DNA from: Phytopythium helicoides
Taxonomy: Eukaryota; Oomycota; Peronosporomycetes; Pythiales; Pythiaceae
NCBI GenBank assembly: GCA_024867545.1
Contig: JANFNE010000043.1
Span: 372,001-436,000, forward strand
Length of the DNA stretch: 64,000 nucleotides
Direction of reading: 5' to 3'
Shown here: positions 10,970 to 21,434 of the stretch, in pieces
Layout of the letters: each line of letters opens with the position of its first letter
Position numbering within the stretch: the stretch's first letter is position 1
Position numbers and translations under genes: made by a program
The notes under the pieces: generated by a model
What the model was told of the DNA's origin: nothing
What the model saw: the letters and a program-made list of their open reading frames with translations, nothing else
Database searches by the model: none

Positions 10970-11336
10970 TGTTGAAGGTAGTGAGGTCTTGGACACGAAG
11001 CTTGGACGGAGCGGAGGGAGTTCTTCACTTGGACAGAAGACCGGAGCGAAGACCACTTGAGAGGTAGAAGGAAGATTCGAAAGTGATTCGATTGAGGTCC
11101 TTAGTTCGCAACTACTTGCTACCTCTAAGCCTGCCTGTCCTTTACTGGGTTCACTCTACTTGATCTTTTCCTGGATACTGATTCACGGCAGCCAATCAGA
11201 GGGCGCCACGTGGATCCCATCTTGTACCCACAATCTCGTACCCACGAGTTGGCGTAATCGACGGGCGTAATCATCGTGGGATCGCATTGGACTGCCTCGG
11301 GCTAGTCGGTCCAGGTCAAACCGGCTACCCTCAACA
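10970..11336 (-). repeat. Copia-2 3' LTR
   Basis: This 367-bp repeat with TGTTG/CAACA termini lies beyond the stop codon of the minus-strand polyprotein. The purine tract (complement of CGCCCCCTC at 11337-11345) abuts it. Confidence 0.93.
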
Positions 11337-11343
11337 CGCCCCC

Positions 11344-14300
11344 TCAATGCGAAGTCCCATGGATGCCGAGAGCCGCCGTGAGTTCCGTGTGGCGAGGTCC
11401 GGGGAGCGCCTTGGTCATGACGTCGGCCAGCATCGTCGCAGTCTCGCAGTACTCGAGCTTGACTTCACCACGCTTGACTTCGTCGCGGATGTGGTGGTAC
11501 TTGATGTCGATGTGCTTGGCGCGACCGTGGTTGACTGGGTTCTTGGTCATCTTGATGCACGACTGGTTGTCTTCGCGGATCATAAGCTCTGGTCCCGACT
11601 TGTTCGCAGCCGCAAGGATCTCGCAAACCACGCGATGAATCCACTTGCCTTCTTGGATGGCCAGGCTGAGCGCGATGTACTCTGCTTCACTTGTCGACAG
11701 AGACACGCTTGACTGCTTCTTGCTTCCCCAACTGACCGGCGCGCCCATCAACATGAAGGTGTAGCCGGATGTCGACTTGCGATCAGCGAGGTCACCAGCC
11801 CAGTCAGCGTCGGAGTAGCCGCGAAAGTCGATGGCGTTGCCGGGCTTGAAGCAGATTCCGTGGTCCTTGGTCCCTTGCAAGTAGCGAAAGATGCGCTTGA
11901 CCGCAACCCAGTGCTCTTCTTGCGGGTTCTCCATGAAGCGCGAGACGTAGCCCACAGCAAACGCGATGTCCGGTCGAGTCGCTGTCATCAGATGCATCAA
12001 GGCGCCGACCGCCTCCCGAAATGGAGCGTTCACCTTGGTAGATGCGTCGCTTGGAACCAGACGCGAGCTCATGTCGACCGGACTCACCACAGCCTTGCAC
12101 TGGAGCATGTTGAAACGCGTGAGGATGTCGTTGATGTAGCGTCGCTGGCACAGTGTGATGCTTCCATCAGGTCCATAGACCAACTCGATGCCGAGCACGA
12201 ACGCACACTTGCCGCTGTCGGTCATCTCGAAGCGCATCTTCAGATCATACTTGGTGCGTGCAATCAGCTCGATCGAGCTTCCCGTCACCAGAACGTCGTC
12301 GACGTAGACCAAGATGAGCACGCAGTGGTCGTTGACGATCTTGATGTAGAGGCACGGGTCGAACGCTGACACTTGGAAGCCGATGGAGCACACAAACTCG
12401 TCGAAGGTCTCGTTCCACACACGCGAAGCTTGCTTGAGGCCGTAGATCGCCTTCACCAGCTCAAGGCAGTCGAAGCCACTGTCCAGCTCGACGCCTTCTG
12501 GAACCACACAGTACACGACCTCCTTCATCACGCCGTATAAGAATGCCGTCACCACGTCCAGTTGATCGAGTTGCCAGCCGAAGAAGACGATGAGCGCGAT
12601 CACGATGCGCAGCGTCGCGTACTTGACCACGGGCGAGAACGTCTCCGTGTAGTCGATGCCGTACTTCTGCTTGAATCCCTTGGCCACGAGGCGTGCCTTG
12701 TACTTCTCGATGGACCCATCGGCCTTTCGCTTGATCTTGAATACCCACTTGGTGCCGATGGCGCGTTGTCCCGTTGGAAGCTTGGCTGCACGAAAGACTC
12801 CTCGAAGTCGCATCGATTCCAGCTCCGCGCGAATCGCTTTGCGCCAGTGAGCTTGATCCGGACCGTTCACCGCTTCTTCGAATGTAGTTGGCTCGGAGAG
12901 GTCGGAGGCTTCAACAGCGTTGGCGCTTGCCCGCCAAAACACAGGAGGAGTCGAAGGGTCCGAGCCGTCGTGTTGGCCGCCAGATTTTTCTTCTTCGTCT
13001 TCTTGGCGCGAGGGAGAACTGCGCGGCGCACTTGCTTCTTCCAATCCAACTCGGTGTCGAACAGCCCGCGATCTTCCAGCAGTGTCATCTTCAGTTGCCG
13101 ATCGGCTCTTGCGCTTCCCCGCCTGCGTGTAGTCCGTTTGTCCTGGTCCATCTTCGGCAATTTCGAGAGAGTCGAAGGCGAGATCTTCCACGTCTTCATC
13201 GGAGGGCGCTGAGAAGAAGCCGAAAGTTGATTCGTCGAAGGTGACATCGCGACTGATGACCACCTGCCCCGCCTCGATGTCATAAACCCGATAGGCCTTT
13301 GACGCTTCCTCATATCCGACGAACAACCCAGCACGAGACTTCGGGTCCCACTTGAGCCTCTTCTCTTTCGGAGTCAGCACGTAAGCGCGACAACCGAACA
13401 CACGCATGTGCTTCACACTTGGCTTGGACTTGTACAGAATCTCGAATGGAGTCTTGTGCTGGAACTTGGGAGACGGTAGACGATTCTTGACGTAGATGGC
13501 TGTCATCGCTGCCTCAGCCCAGAAGATCTTGTCCATCTTGGCATGGTGAAGCATGCTGCGGCCGATCGTGACGATTGTCCGGATGGCTCGCTCTGCCGTG
13601 CCGTTGGTCTGGTGCGCGTAGGGAACCGTCGTTTGCTGCTCGATGCCTTCGTCTTCGTAGAACATCTTGAGCGAGTTGGTCGCGAACTCACGCGCTCCAT
13701 CATGACGCACGAACTTGACCTTCTTGCCGAACTGGTTCTGGACCTTGGTGATGTACGTCTTGATGCAGTCCTCGCTCTCCGACTTGGCACGCAGACAGAA
13801 TCCCTTCATGCATCCGCTGGCTTCGTCGACGATCAGCAGCAGATACTTGCTTCCACCCAGAGAGTCTTGTTCCATGGGTCCGCAGATGTCGAAGTGGAGC
13901 AACTCGAACGTGTCGTAGTGGCGCTTGTCGCGGTTGCTTGGAAATGGCCTCTGAACCATCTTTCCTTCTTGACAGCCGCGGCACACGCTTGGTCCACTCG
14001 AGCTCGAGGGTAGCTTCGCGTCCTTGATCATTCCGTTGTCGACCATCTTGCGAAGCACCTCGACTGGAGCGTGACCCATGCGCGCATGCAGATCAATCGC
14101 TCTTCCGCTGGTTGCCGCGTTAGCCGACCGCTGAGGCGTGCGAAGCCAATAGAGCCCGTCAACGAGGTCTGCCGTCGCCACCACTTGCTTCGAAGCCTTG
14201 TGCGCAACATGCATCTTGGTGCCGTCGAAGATCACTTGGAACTGGCCACTCTTGTTGATTTGCGGCACCGATAGAAGATTCTTGCTCATGTCGGGAACAT

Positions 14301-15381
14301 ACAGCGCGTTCTTGATCTCGATCTCGCGCTCTTCACCGTTGGGCAGAAGCACTCGCTCGAAGATGCTTCCCACACCCTTGATAGCAGCCTTGTTGCCGTT
14401 GGCCACCGATAGTTCGCCGTCGTCTCGCTCAATCAGGCTGGCGAACTTGGTCTTGTCGTTGCAGATGTGGTGCGTTGCGCCGCTGTCGACCGCCCACATC
14501 CCGGGCATCTTCTTGCCCGTCGAAACTCCGCACTCGAGGGAAACCGCAAACGCAACTCGCTGGTTGTCGTAGTCGTAGTCGTCGTTCCTCCATTGCGCGC
14601 TGTTGGCCCCGCGTCCACGGCCATTGCCGCCGCGTCTCGGACCTCCTCGGTTCTCGTCCTTCTGCTTGGTCCAGCACTTGTCAACCAAGTGCCCCATCTT
14701 GCCGCAGTAAGTACACTGGCGAGGCTCTCGGTCGACACTGAACGCCTTGGTCGCGTCTTCAGTCTTCATCGCCGGAGTCTTCTCGCCTTGCCGCTTGATA
14801 TGCTCATTCGTGAGCACCTTCACAACGTCTCGCGTTCGTAGCTCTGCGTTGCTCATCTCCAAGTTGAGCACGACGTTCTCGTAGCTCTTGGGGAGACTGC
14901 GCAACAAGCAGATCGCCACATCTTCATCCTCCATCTTGGCACCGATGCTGCTGAGCTTGGCGCTGATGTTGAGGACTTCATTGCAATGATGCAACACATT
15001 GCCGCCTTCCGCCATCTCCATGCTGAAGAGCTGTCGCTTCAAGTAGATGCGACCCGCCTTCTGCGATCCACCGTAGAGGGTCTTCAAGCGCTCCCACGCC
15101 ACCCAGGCTTCCTCACAGTCGTCGACCACGTGATGGTAGTCCGCGTCCATGTGGAGCAGCATCAAGCCGAACGCGATGCTGCTTGCCTTGACGTAGTCGT
15201 CCTTGGCCCGCGGATCCGTGAAGCTCGGAGTCGTCTCGCGGTTCACGACATGCCACGTCGACTTGGTCAGGAACACGCCACGCATGTAGCGGCTCCAAGT
15301 CGCGTAGTTGTCCCCGTTGAACTTGTCGATGGAGACCTTGGTCGAGGCGTCTTGCGCAGAGGACATGGTGCTTGGGCTCAT
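11344..15381 (-). CDS. Copia-2 gag-pol polyprotein
   Basis: A polyprotein of about 1,345 residues, nearly identical to that of Copia-1, with an intact CCHC knuckle, VDSGATHH protease site, HHCC and DDE integrase residues, YVDD polymerase box and RNase H motifs. The ATG at 15381 lies inside the primer-binding site; an alternative in-frame ATG is at 15366. It differs from Copia-1 by a two-residue shorter linker before the protease ([10 protein letters not shown] against [12 protein letters not shown]) and scattered substitutions. There is no stop or frameshift. Proteins from this copy, or from Copia-1, could in principle act on defective family members in trans. Confidence 0.92.
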   Translation of the reverse strand: MSPSTMSSAQDASTKVSIDKFNGDNYATWSRYMRGVFLTKSTWHVVNRETTPSFTDPRAKDDYVKASSIAFGLMLLHMDADYHHVVDDCEEAWVAWERLKTLYGGSQKAGRIYLKRQLFSMEMAEGGNVLHHCNEVLNISAKLSSIGAKMEDEDVAICLLRSLPKSYENVVLNLEMSNAELRTRDVVKVLTNEHIKRQGEKTPAMKTEDATKAFSVDREPRQCTYCGKMGHLVDKCWTKQKDENRGGPRRGGNGRGRGANSAQWRNDDYDYDNQRVAFAVSLECGVSTGKKMPGMWAVDSGATHHICNDKTKFASLIERDDGELSVANGNKAAIKGVGSIFERVLLPNGEEREIEIKNALYVPDMSKNLLSVPQINKSGQFQVIFDGTKMHVAHKASKQVVATADLVDGLYWLRTPQRSANAATSGRAIDLHARMGHAPVEVLRKMVDNGMIKDAKLPSSSSGPSVCRGCQEGKMVQRPFPSNRDKRHYDTFELLHFDICGPMEQDSLGGSKYLLLIVDEASGCMKGFCLRAKSESEDCIKTYITKVQNQFGKKVKFVRHDGAREFATNSLKMFYEDEGIEQQTTVPYAHQTNGTAERAIRTIVTIGRSMLHHAKMDKIFWAEAAMTAIYVKNRLPSPKFQHKTPFEILYKSKPSVKHMRVFGCRAYVLTPKEKRLKWDPKSRAGLFVGYEEASKAYRVYDIEAGQVVISRDVTFDESTFGFFSAPSDEDVEDLAFDSLEIAEDGPGQTDYTQAGKRKSRSATEDDTAGRSRAVRHRVGLEEASAPRSSPSRQEDEEEKSGGQHDGSDPSTPPVFWRASANAVEASDLSEPTTFEEAVNGPDQAHWRKAIRAELESMRLRGVFRAAKLPTGQRAIGTKWVFKIKRKADGSIEKYKARLVAKGFKQKYGIDYTETFSPVVKYATLRIVIALIVFFGWQLDQLDVVTAFLYGVMKEVVYCVVPEGVELDSGFDCLELVKAIYGLKQASRVWNETFDEFVCSIGFQVSAFDPCLYIKIVNDHCVLILVYVDDVLVTGSSIELIARTKYDLKMRFEMTDSGKCAFVLGIELVYGPDGSITLCQRRYINDILTRFNMLQCKAVVSPVDMSSRLVPSDASTKVNAPFREAVGALMHLMTATRPDIAFAVGYVSRFMENPQEEHWVAVKRIFRYLQGTKDHGICFKPGNAIDFRGYSDADWAGDLADRKSTSGYTFMLMGAPVSWGSKKQSSVSLSTSEAEYIALSLAIQEGKWIHRVVCEILAAANKSGPELMIREDNQSCIKMTKNPVNHGRAKHIDIKYHHIRDEVKRGEVKLEYCETATMLADVMTKALPGPRHTELTAALGIHGTSH

Positions 15382-15385
15382 AACC

Positions 15386-15752
15386 TGTTGAAGGTAGTGA
15401 GGTCTTGGACACGAAGCTTGGACGGAGCGGAGGGAGTTCTTCACTTGGACAGAAGACCGGAGCGAAGACCACTTGAGAGGTAGAAGGAAGATTCGAAAGT
15501 GATTCGATTGAGGTCCTTAGTTCGCAACTACTTGCTACCTCTAAGCCTGCCTGTCCTTTACTGGGTTCACTCTACTTGATCTTTTCCTGGATACTGATTC
15601 ACGGCAGCCAATCAGAGGGCGCCACGTGGATCCCATCTTGTACCCACAATCTCGTACCCACGAGTTGGCGTAATCGACGGGCGTAATCATCGTGGGATCG
15701 CATTGGACTGCCTCGGGCTAGTCGGTCCAGGTCAAACCGGCTACCCTCAACA
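15386..15752 (-). repeat. Copia-2 5' LTR
   Basis: This 367-bp LTR should contain the element promoter. It appears identical to its partner at 10970-11336. The half-tRNA-type primer-binding site lies just inside it (complement of 15370-15385) and overlaps the first ATG of gag-pol. Confidence 0.93.
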
Positions 15753-15915
15753 ATCTTCGTCCTGATTATGCTTTGACTTCATCACTGATGCTTGTACTTT
15801 TGGCTTTTGACGGTGAGTGGTTGTTGGCTTACCCAATTTTAAATTTGGACGTCGATCCACAAGATGCGCTTGGCGTTCTTTTTTTTTGTCTTTCAAACTT
15901 CGTAGCTGTTGATTT

Positions 15916-16387
15916 TCTTCCGTTCATCAGAACGGCGGATTGATACGAGCACTTTTTTGAGAGCATCGATGTCGGGTATACAGAGCGGTGTCAACGCCTT
16001 GACCATTTCCTAATCTTGGACAGAGCTCAGATACTGTTCCTTGTGCTCTCTGGCTTTGACGCCGTGATCATAGTTGTGATTGGCGCGTCGAGCCTGGGCG
16101 TTTAGACATTACAAATAGTCCACAAAGTCTTCGGTAGACATACAACGCATCTCGTAGTACTTGTGTAGTGGGGATATGGCGTCACCACTGAACTCCGATT
16201 GGAATTCCTCCAACAAAAACCTTCAGGTGGCGATCGTCGTATTCTTCAGCTGGCAATACCAATTCTTAGCTGGACCTTCAAGCAAAGCAGGAAATTCCAT
16301 GCACATTTTATCTGCTGTCAACTCATCACGCAGAAATGCAGCCTTGACTGATAATAACCAGTTGCAAACGTTGACATTGACTTTACT
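15916..16387 (-). pseudogene. Gypsy gag pseudogene split by Copia-2
   Basis: Minus-strand translation gives a recognisable capsid core with three in-frame stops: NVCNWLLSVKAAFL, then the retro-gag signature FPALLEGPAKNWYCQL, FLLEEFQSEFSGD, LHKYYEMRCMSTEDFVDYL, and RRANHNYDHG. Stops fall after TTIAT (TGA), after VDYL (TAA) and after SVQD (TAG). Gag proteins of this class package Gypsy RNA. The frame points toward Copia-2, and a Ser/Asp-rich continuation lies on its far side at 10560-10964, so Copia-2 inserted into this gene or just downstream of its core. It is not functional. Confidence 0.6.
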
Positions 16388-16807
16388 TTAGTCCTTGGTT
16401 GTTAACAACTTCAGATCGGCAGTCGCAGATCCTTAGTAGCGGGCTTATGCAAAAGTACGTGGCGGAGGCTGGTAACCGTCGAAGATGTCCGATCTGTCGT
16501 CCACATCATCATCCTGAGTTTCCGCAGATATGAACACTGCTGTATTGGCCGTCAAACGTGACATTGCTGCCCTGATCTTAGATTCTATTTCGGCCCTTGT
16601 CGACTAGTCGTGAATTGACGAGCGATCTTCGTTTCTTGATTATTATTTTTTGCTGGTCACTTTGGCTTTGACGCTCTAACCCTAGGTTCCTGTGCTTGCC
16701 AGTCTTGGATTTCGTCCTCGATCTTAGATCTGATACTTGGATCTCTGAGATCGGGTTCTCTTTTAGACCGATCTTCATCTGAGGGGGTACGAGTTTAGCG
16801 ATCAGCG
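16388..16807. other. Stretch with no recognisable gene
   Basis: There is no conserved coding motif or RNA gene. It lies upstream of the Gypsy gag remnant in gag orientation and may be that element's decayed 5' part. The minus strand has short open pieces such as DIFDGYQPPPRTFA broken by stops. Confidence 0.35.
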
Positions 16808-16828
16808 CCTCACTACCTTCAACCGGTT

Positions 16829-19800
16829 ATGAGCCCAAGCACCATGTCCTCTGCGCAAGACGCCTCGACCAAGGTCTCCATCGACAAGCTCAACGGAGAC
16901 AACTACGCGATTTGAAACCGCTACATGTGTGGCGTGTTCCTGACCAAGTCGACGTGGCATGTCGTGAACCGCGAGACGACTCCCAGCTTCACGGATCCGC
17001 GGGCCAAGGACGGCTATGTCAAGGCAAGCAACATCGCGTTCGGTCTGATGCTGCTCCACATGGACGCGGACTATCATCACGTGGTCGACGACTGTGAGGA
17101 AGCCTGGGTGGCGTGGGAACGCTTGAAGACCCTCTACGGTGGATCGCAGAAGGCTGGTCGCATCTACTTGAAGCAACAGCTCTTCAGCATGGAGATGGCG
17201 GAAGACGGCAATGTGTTGCATCATTGCAATGAAGCTCTCAACATCAGCACCAAGCTCAGCAGCATCGGCGCCAAGATGGAGGACGAAGATGTGGCGATCT
17301 GCTTGTTGCGCAGTCTCCCCAAGAGCTACGAGAACGTCGTGCTCAACTTGGAGATGAGCAACGCAGAGCTACGAACGCGAGACGTTGTGAAGGTGCTCAC
17401 GAATGAGCATATCAAGCGGCAAGGCGAGAAGACTCCGGCGATGAAGACTGAAGACGCGACCAAGGCGTTCAGTGTCGACCGAGAGCCTCGCCAGTGCACG
17501 TACTGCGGCAAGATGGGGCACTTGGTTGACAAGTGCTGGACCAAACAGAAGGACGAGAACCGAGGAGGTCCGAGACGCGGCGGCAATGGCCGTGGACGCG
17601 GGGCCAACAGCGCACAGTGGAGGAACGACGACTACGACTACGACAACCAGCGAGTTGCGTTTGCGGTTTCCCTCGAGTGCGGAGTTTCGACGGGCAAGAA
17701 GATGCCCGGGATGTGGGCGGTCGACAGCGGCGCAACGCACCACATCTGCAACGACAAGACCAAGTTCGCCAGCCTGATTAAGCGAGATGACGGCGAACTA
17801 TCGGTGGCCAACGGCAACAAGGCGGCAATCAAGGGTGTTGGAAGCATCTTCGAGCGAGTGCTTCTGCCCAACGGTGAAGAGCGTGAGATTGAGATCAAGA
17901 ACGCGCTGTATGTTCCCGACATGAGCAAGAATCTTCTATCGGTGCCGCAAATCAACAAGAGTGGCCAGTTCCAAGTGATCTTTGACGGCACCAAGATGCA
18001 TGTCGCGCGCAAGGCTTCGAAGCAAGTGGTGGCGACGGCAGACCTCGTTGACGGGCTTTACTGGCTTCGCACGCCTCAGCGATCGGCTAACGCGGCAACC
18101 AGTGGAAGAACGATTGATCTGCACGCGCGTATGGGTCACGCTCCAGTCGAGGTGCTTCGCAAGATGGTCGACAACGGAATGATCAAGGACGCGAAGCTAC
18201 CCTCCAGTTCGAGTGGACCAAGCGTGTGCCGCGGCTGTCAAGAAGGAAAGATGGTCCAAAGGCCATTCCCAAGCAACCGCGACAAGCGCCACTACGACAC
18301 ATTCGAGTTGCTCCACTTCGACATCTGCGGACCCATGGAAGAAGACTCTCTGGGTGGAAGCAAGTATCTGCTGTTGATCGTCGACGAAGCCAGCGGATGC
18401 ATGAAGGGATTCTGTCTGCGTGCCAAGTCGGAGAGCGAGGACTGCATCAAGACGTACATTACCAAGGTCCAGAACCAGTTCGGCAAGAAGGTGAAGTTCG
18501 TGCGTCATGATGGAGCGCGTGAGTTCGCGACCAACTCGCTCAAGATGTTCTACGAAGACGAAGGCATCGAGCAGCAAACGACGGTTCCCTACGCGCACCA
18601 GACCAACGGCACGGCAGAGCGAGCCATCCGGACAATCGTCACGATCGGCCGCAGCATGCTTCACCACGCCAAGATGGACAAGATCTTCTGGGCTGAGGCA
18701 GCGATGACAGCCATCTACGTCAAGAATCGTCTTCCGTCTCCCAAGTTCCAGCACAAGACTCCGTTCGAGATTCTGTACAAGTCCAAGCCAAGTGTGAAGC
18801 ACATGCGTGTGTTTGGTTGTCGCGCTTACGTGCTGACTCCGAAAGAGAAGCGACTCAAATGGGACCCGAAGTCTCGTGCTGGGTTGTTCGTCGGATACGA
18901 GGAAGCGTCAAAGGCCTATCGGGTTTATGACATCGAGGCGGGGCAGGTGGTCATCAGTCGCGATGTCACCTTCGACGAATCGACTTTCGGCTTCTTCTCA
19001 GCGCCCTCCGATGAAGACGTGGAAGATCTCGCCTTCGACTCTCTCGAAATTGCCGAAGATGGACCAGGACAAACGGACTACACGCAGGCGGGGAAGCGCA
19101 AGAGCCGATCGGCAACTGAAGATGACACTACTGGAAGATCGCGGGCTGTTCGACACCGAGTTGGATTGGAAGAAGCAAGTGCGCCGCGTAGTTCTCCCTC
19201 GCGCCAAGAAGACGAAGAAGAAAAATCTGGCGGCCAACACGACGACTCGGACCCCTCGACTCCTCCTGTGTTTTGGCGAGCAAGCGCCAACGCTGTTGAA
19301 GCCTCCGACCTCTCCGAGCCAACTACATTCGAAGAAGCGGTGAACGGTCCGGATCAAGCTCACTGGCGCAAAGCGATTCGCGCGGAGCTGGAATCGATGC
19401 GACTTCGAGGAGTCTTTCGTGCGGCCAAGCTTCCAACGGGACAACGCGCCATCGGCACCAAGTGGGTATTCAAGATCAAGCGAAAGGCCGACGGATCCAT
19501 CGAGAAGTACAAGGCACGCCTCGTGGCCAAGGGGTCAAGCAGAAGTACGGCATCAACTACACGGAGACGTTCTCGCCCGTGGTCAAGTACGCGACGCTGC
19601 GCATCGTGATCGCGCTCATCGTCTTCTTCGGTTGGCAGCTCGATCAACTGGATGTGGTGACGGCATTCTTATACGGCGTGATGAAGGAGGTCGTGTACTG
19701 TGTGATTCCAGAAGGCATCGAGCTGGACAGTGGCTTCGACTGCCTTGAGCTGGTGAAGGCGATCTACGGCCTCAAGCAAGCTTCGCGTGTGTGGAACGAG

Positions 19801-20862
19801 ACCTTCGACGAGTTTGTGTGCTCCATCGGCTTCCAAGTCTCTGCGTTCGACCCGTGCCTCTACATCAAGATCGTCAACGACCACTGCGTGCTCATCTTGG
19901 TCTACGTCGACGATGTTCTGGTGACGGGAAGCTCGATCGAGCTGATTGCACGCACCAAGTATGATCTGAAGATGCGCTTCGAGATGACCGATAGCAGCAA
20001 GTGTGCGTTCGTGCTCGGCATCGAGTTGATCTATGGACCCGGTGGAAGCATCACTCTGTGCCAGCGACGCTACATCAACGACATCCTCACGCGTTTCAAC
20101 ATGCTCCAGTGCAAGGCTGTGGTGAGTCCGGTCGACATGAGTTCGCGTCTGGTTCCAAGCGACGCATCTACCAAGGTGAACGCTCCGTTTCGGGAAGCGG
20201 TCGGCGCCTTGATGCATCTGATGACAGCGACTCGACCGGACATCGCGTTTGTGGGCTACGTATCGCGCTTCATGGAGAACCCGCAAGAAGAGCACTGGGT
20301 TGCAGTCAAGCGTATCTTTCGCTACTTGCAAGGCACCAAGGACCACGGAATCTGCTTCAAGCCCGGCAACGTCATCGACTTTCGCGGCTACTCCGACGCC
20401 GACTGGGCTGGCGACCTCGCTGATCGCAAGTCGACATCCGGCTACACCTTCATGTTGATGGGCGCGCCGGTCAGTTGGGGAAGCAAGAAGCAGTCAAATG
20501 CGTCGCTGTCGACAAGCGAAGCAGAGTATATCGCGCTCAGCCTGACCATCCAAGAAGGCAAGTGGATTCATCGCGTGATTTGCGAGATCCTTGCGGCTGC
20601 GAACAAGTCGGGACCAGAGCTCGTGATCCGCGAAGACAACCAGTCGTGCATCAAGATGACCAAGAATCCGGTCAACCACGGTCGCGCCAAGCACATCGAC
20701 ATCAAGTACCATCACATCCGCGACGAAGTCAAGCGTGGTGAAGTCAAGCTCGAGTACTGCGAGACTGCGACGATGCTGGCCGACATCATGACCAAGGCGC
20801 TCCCGGGACCTCGCCACACGGAACTCACGGCGGCTCTCGGCATCCATGGGACTTCGCATTGA
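16829..20862 (+). pseudogene. Copia-3 gag-pol pseudogene
   Basis: From the ATG at 16829 the frame stops at TGA 16913-16915, where other copies have TGG. It then continues openly from an internal ATG at 16925 through the zinc knuckle, protease (VDSGATHH) and integrase to about 19530. There a one-base deletion (AAGGGGTCAAG in place of AAGGGATTCAAG) shifts the frame. The rest of RT (YVDD box) and RNase H is open to the stop at 20862. Parts resemble Copia-2 (the STGKKMPG linker) and parts Copia-1 (the segment around 19100-19300), so the copy is a mosaic. Confidence 0.85.
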
Positions 20863-20869
20863 GGGGGCG

Positions 20870-21057
20870 TGTTGAGGGTAGCCGGTTTGACCTGGACCGA
20901 CTAACCCGAAGCAGTCCATTGCGATCCCACGTTGATTACGCTCGTCGATTACGCCAACTCGTGGGTACGAGATTGTCGGTACAAGATGGGATCCACATGG
21001 CCCCCTCTGATTGACTCCTGTGAATCAGTAGGGGACAGGGAGGCTTTCGGGTAGCAA
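20870..21057 (+). repeat. Copia-3 3' LTR remnant
   Basis: The remnant starts TGTTGAGGGTAGCC like the full LTR and follows it with many substitutions to about GTGAATCAG. It then carries an internal deletion of about 30 bp and ends near GTAGCAA, where the target duplication of Copia-4 begins. The LTR right half is missing, and the sequence beyond Copia-4 is not LTR, so truncation happened before Copia-4 arrived. Confidence 0.75.
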
Positions 21058-21060
21058 TGT

Positions 21061-21427
21061 TGTTGGAGGTAGTGAGGTCTTGGACACGAAGCTTGGGGAG
21101 AGCGGAGGGAGTTCTTCACTTGGACAGAAGACCGGAGCGAAGACCACTTGAGGGGTAGAAGGAAGATTCGAAAGTGATTCGATTGAGGTCCTTAGTTCGC
21201 AACTACTTGCTACCTCTAAGCCTGCCTGTCCTTTACTGGGTTCACTCTACTTGATCTTTTCCTGGATACTGATTCACGGCAGCCAATCAGAGGGCGCCAC
21301 GTGGATCCCATCTTGTACCCACAATCTCGTACCCACGAGTTGGCGTAATCGACGAGCGTAATCAACGTGGGATCGCATTGGACTGCCTCGGGCTAGTCGG
21401 TCCAGGTCAAACCGGCTACCCTCAACA
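21061..21427 (-). repeat. Copia-4 3' LTR
   Basis: This 367-bp LTR has TGTTG/CAACA termini and is preceded by the AATGT target duplication. It differs from its partner at about four bases, for example CTACCCTCAACA here against CTACTCTCAACA at 25823-25834. Confidence 0.9.
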
Positions 21428-21434
21428 CGCCCCC

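Larger units (their letters stand above)
10970..15752 (-). mobile_element. Copia-2, full-length Ty1/copia retrotransposon with identical LTRs
   Basis: On the minus strand the element has LTRs at 15386-15752 (5') and 10970-11336 (3'), each 367 bp. By eye I find no difference between them. A perfect 5-bp target duplication, ATCTT, flanks it at 10965-10969 and 15753-15757. The gag-pol frame is open from end to end. Since LTRs are identical at insertion and diverge with time, this is the youngest insertion in the window and the best candidate for an active copy. It interrupts an older Gypsy gag remnant. Confidence 0.94.
16808..21057 (+). mobile_element. Copia-3, defective copy lacking most of its 5' LTR
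   Basis: This plus-strand copy keeps only the last 17 bp of a 5' LTR (16808-16824, ending CAACC instead of CAACA), the primer site, a broken gag-pol and a shortened, diverged 3' LTR (20870-21057). No target duplication can be found because the left end is gone. It carries a premature TGA in gag (16913-16915), a one-base deletion in the RT region near 19531-19534, and loss of one codon in the IAFAVGYVS block. It cannot encode a complete polyprotein. Confidence 0.85.
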
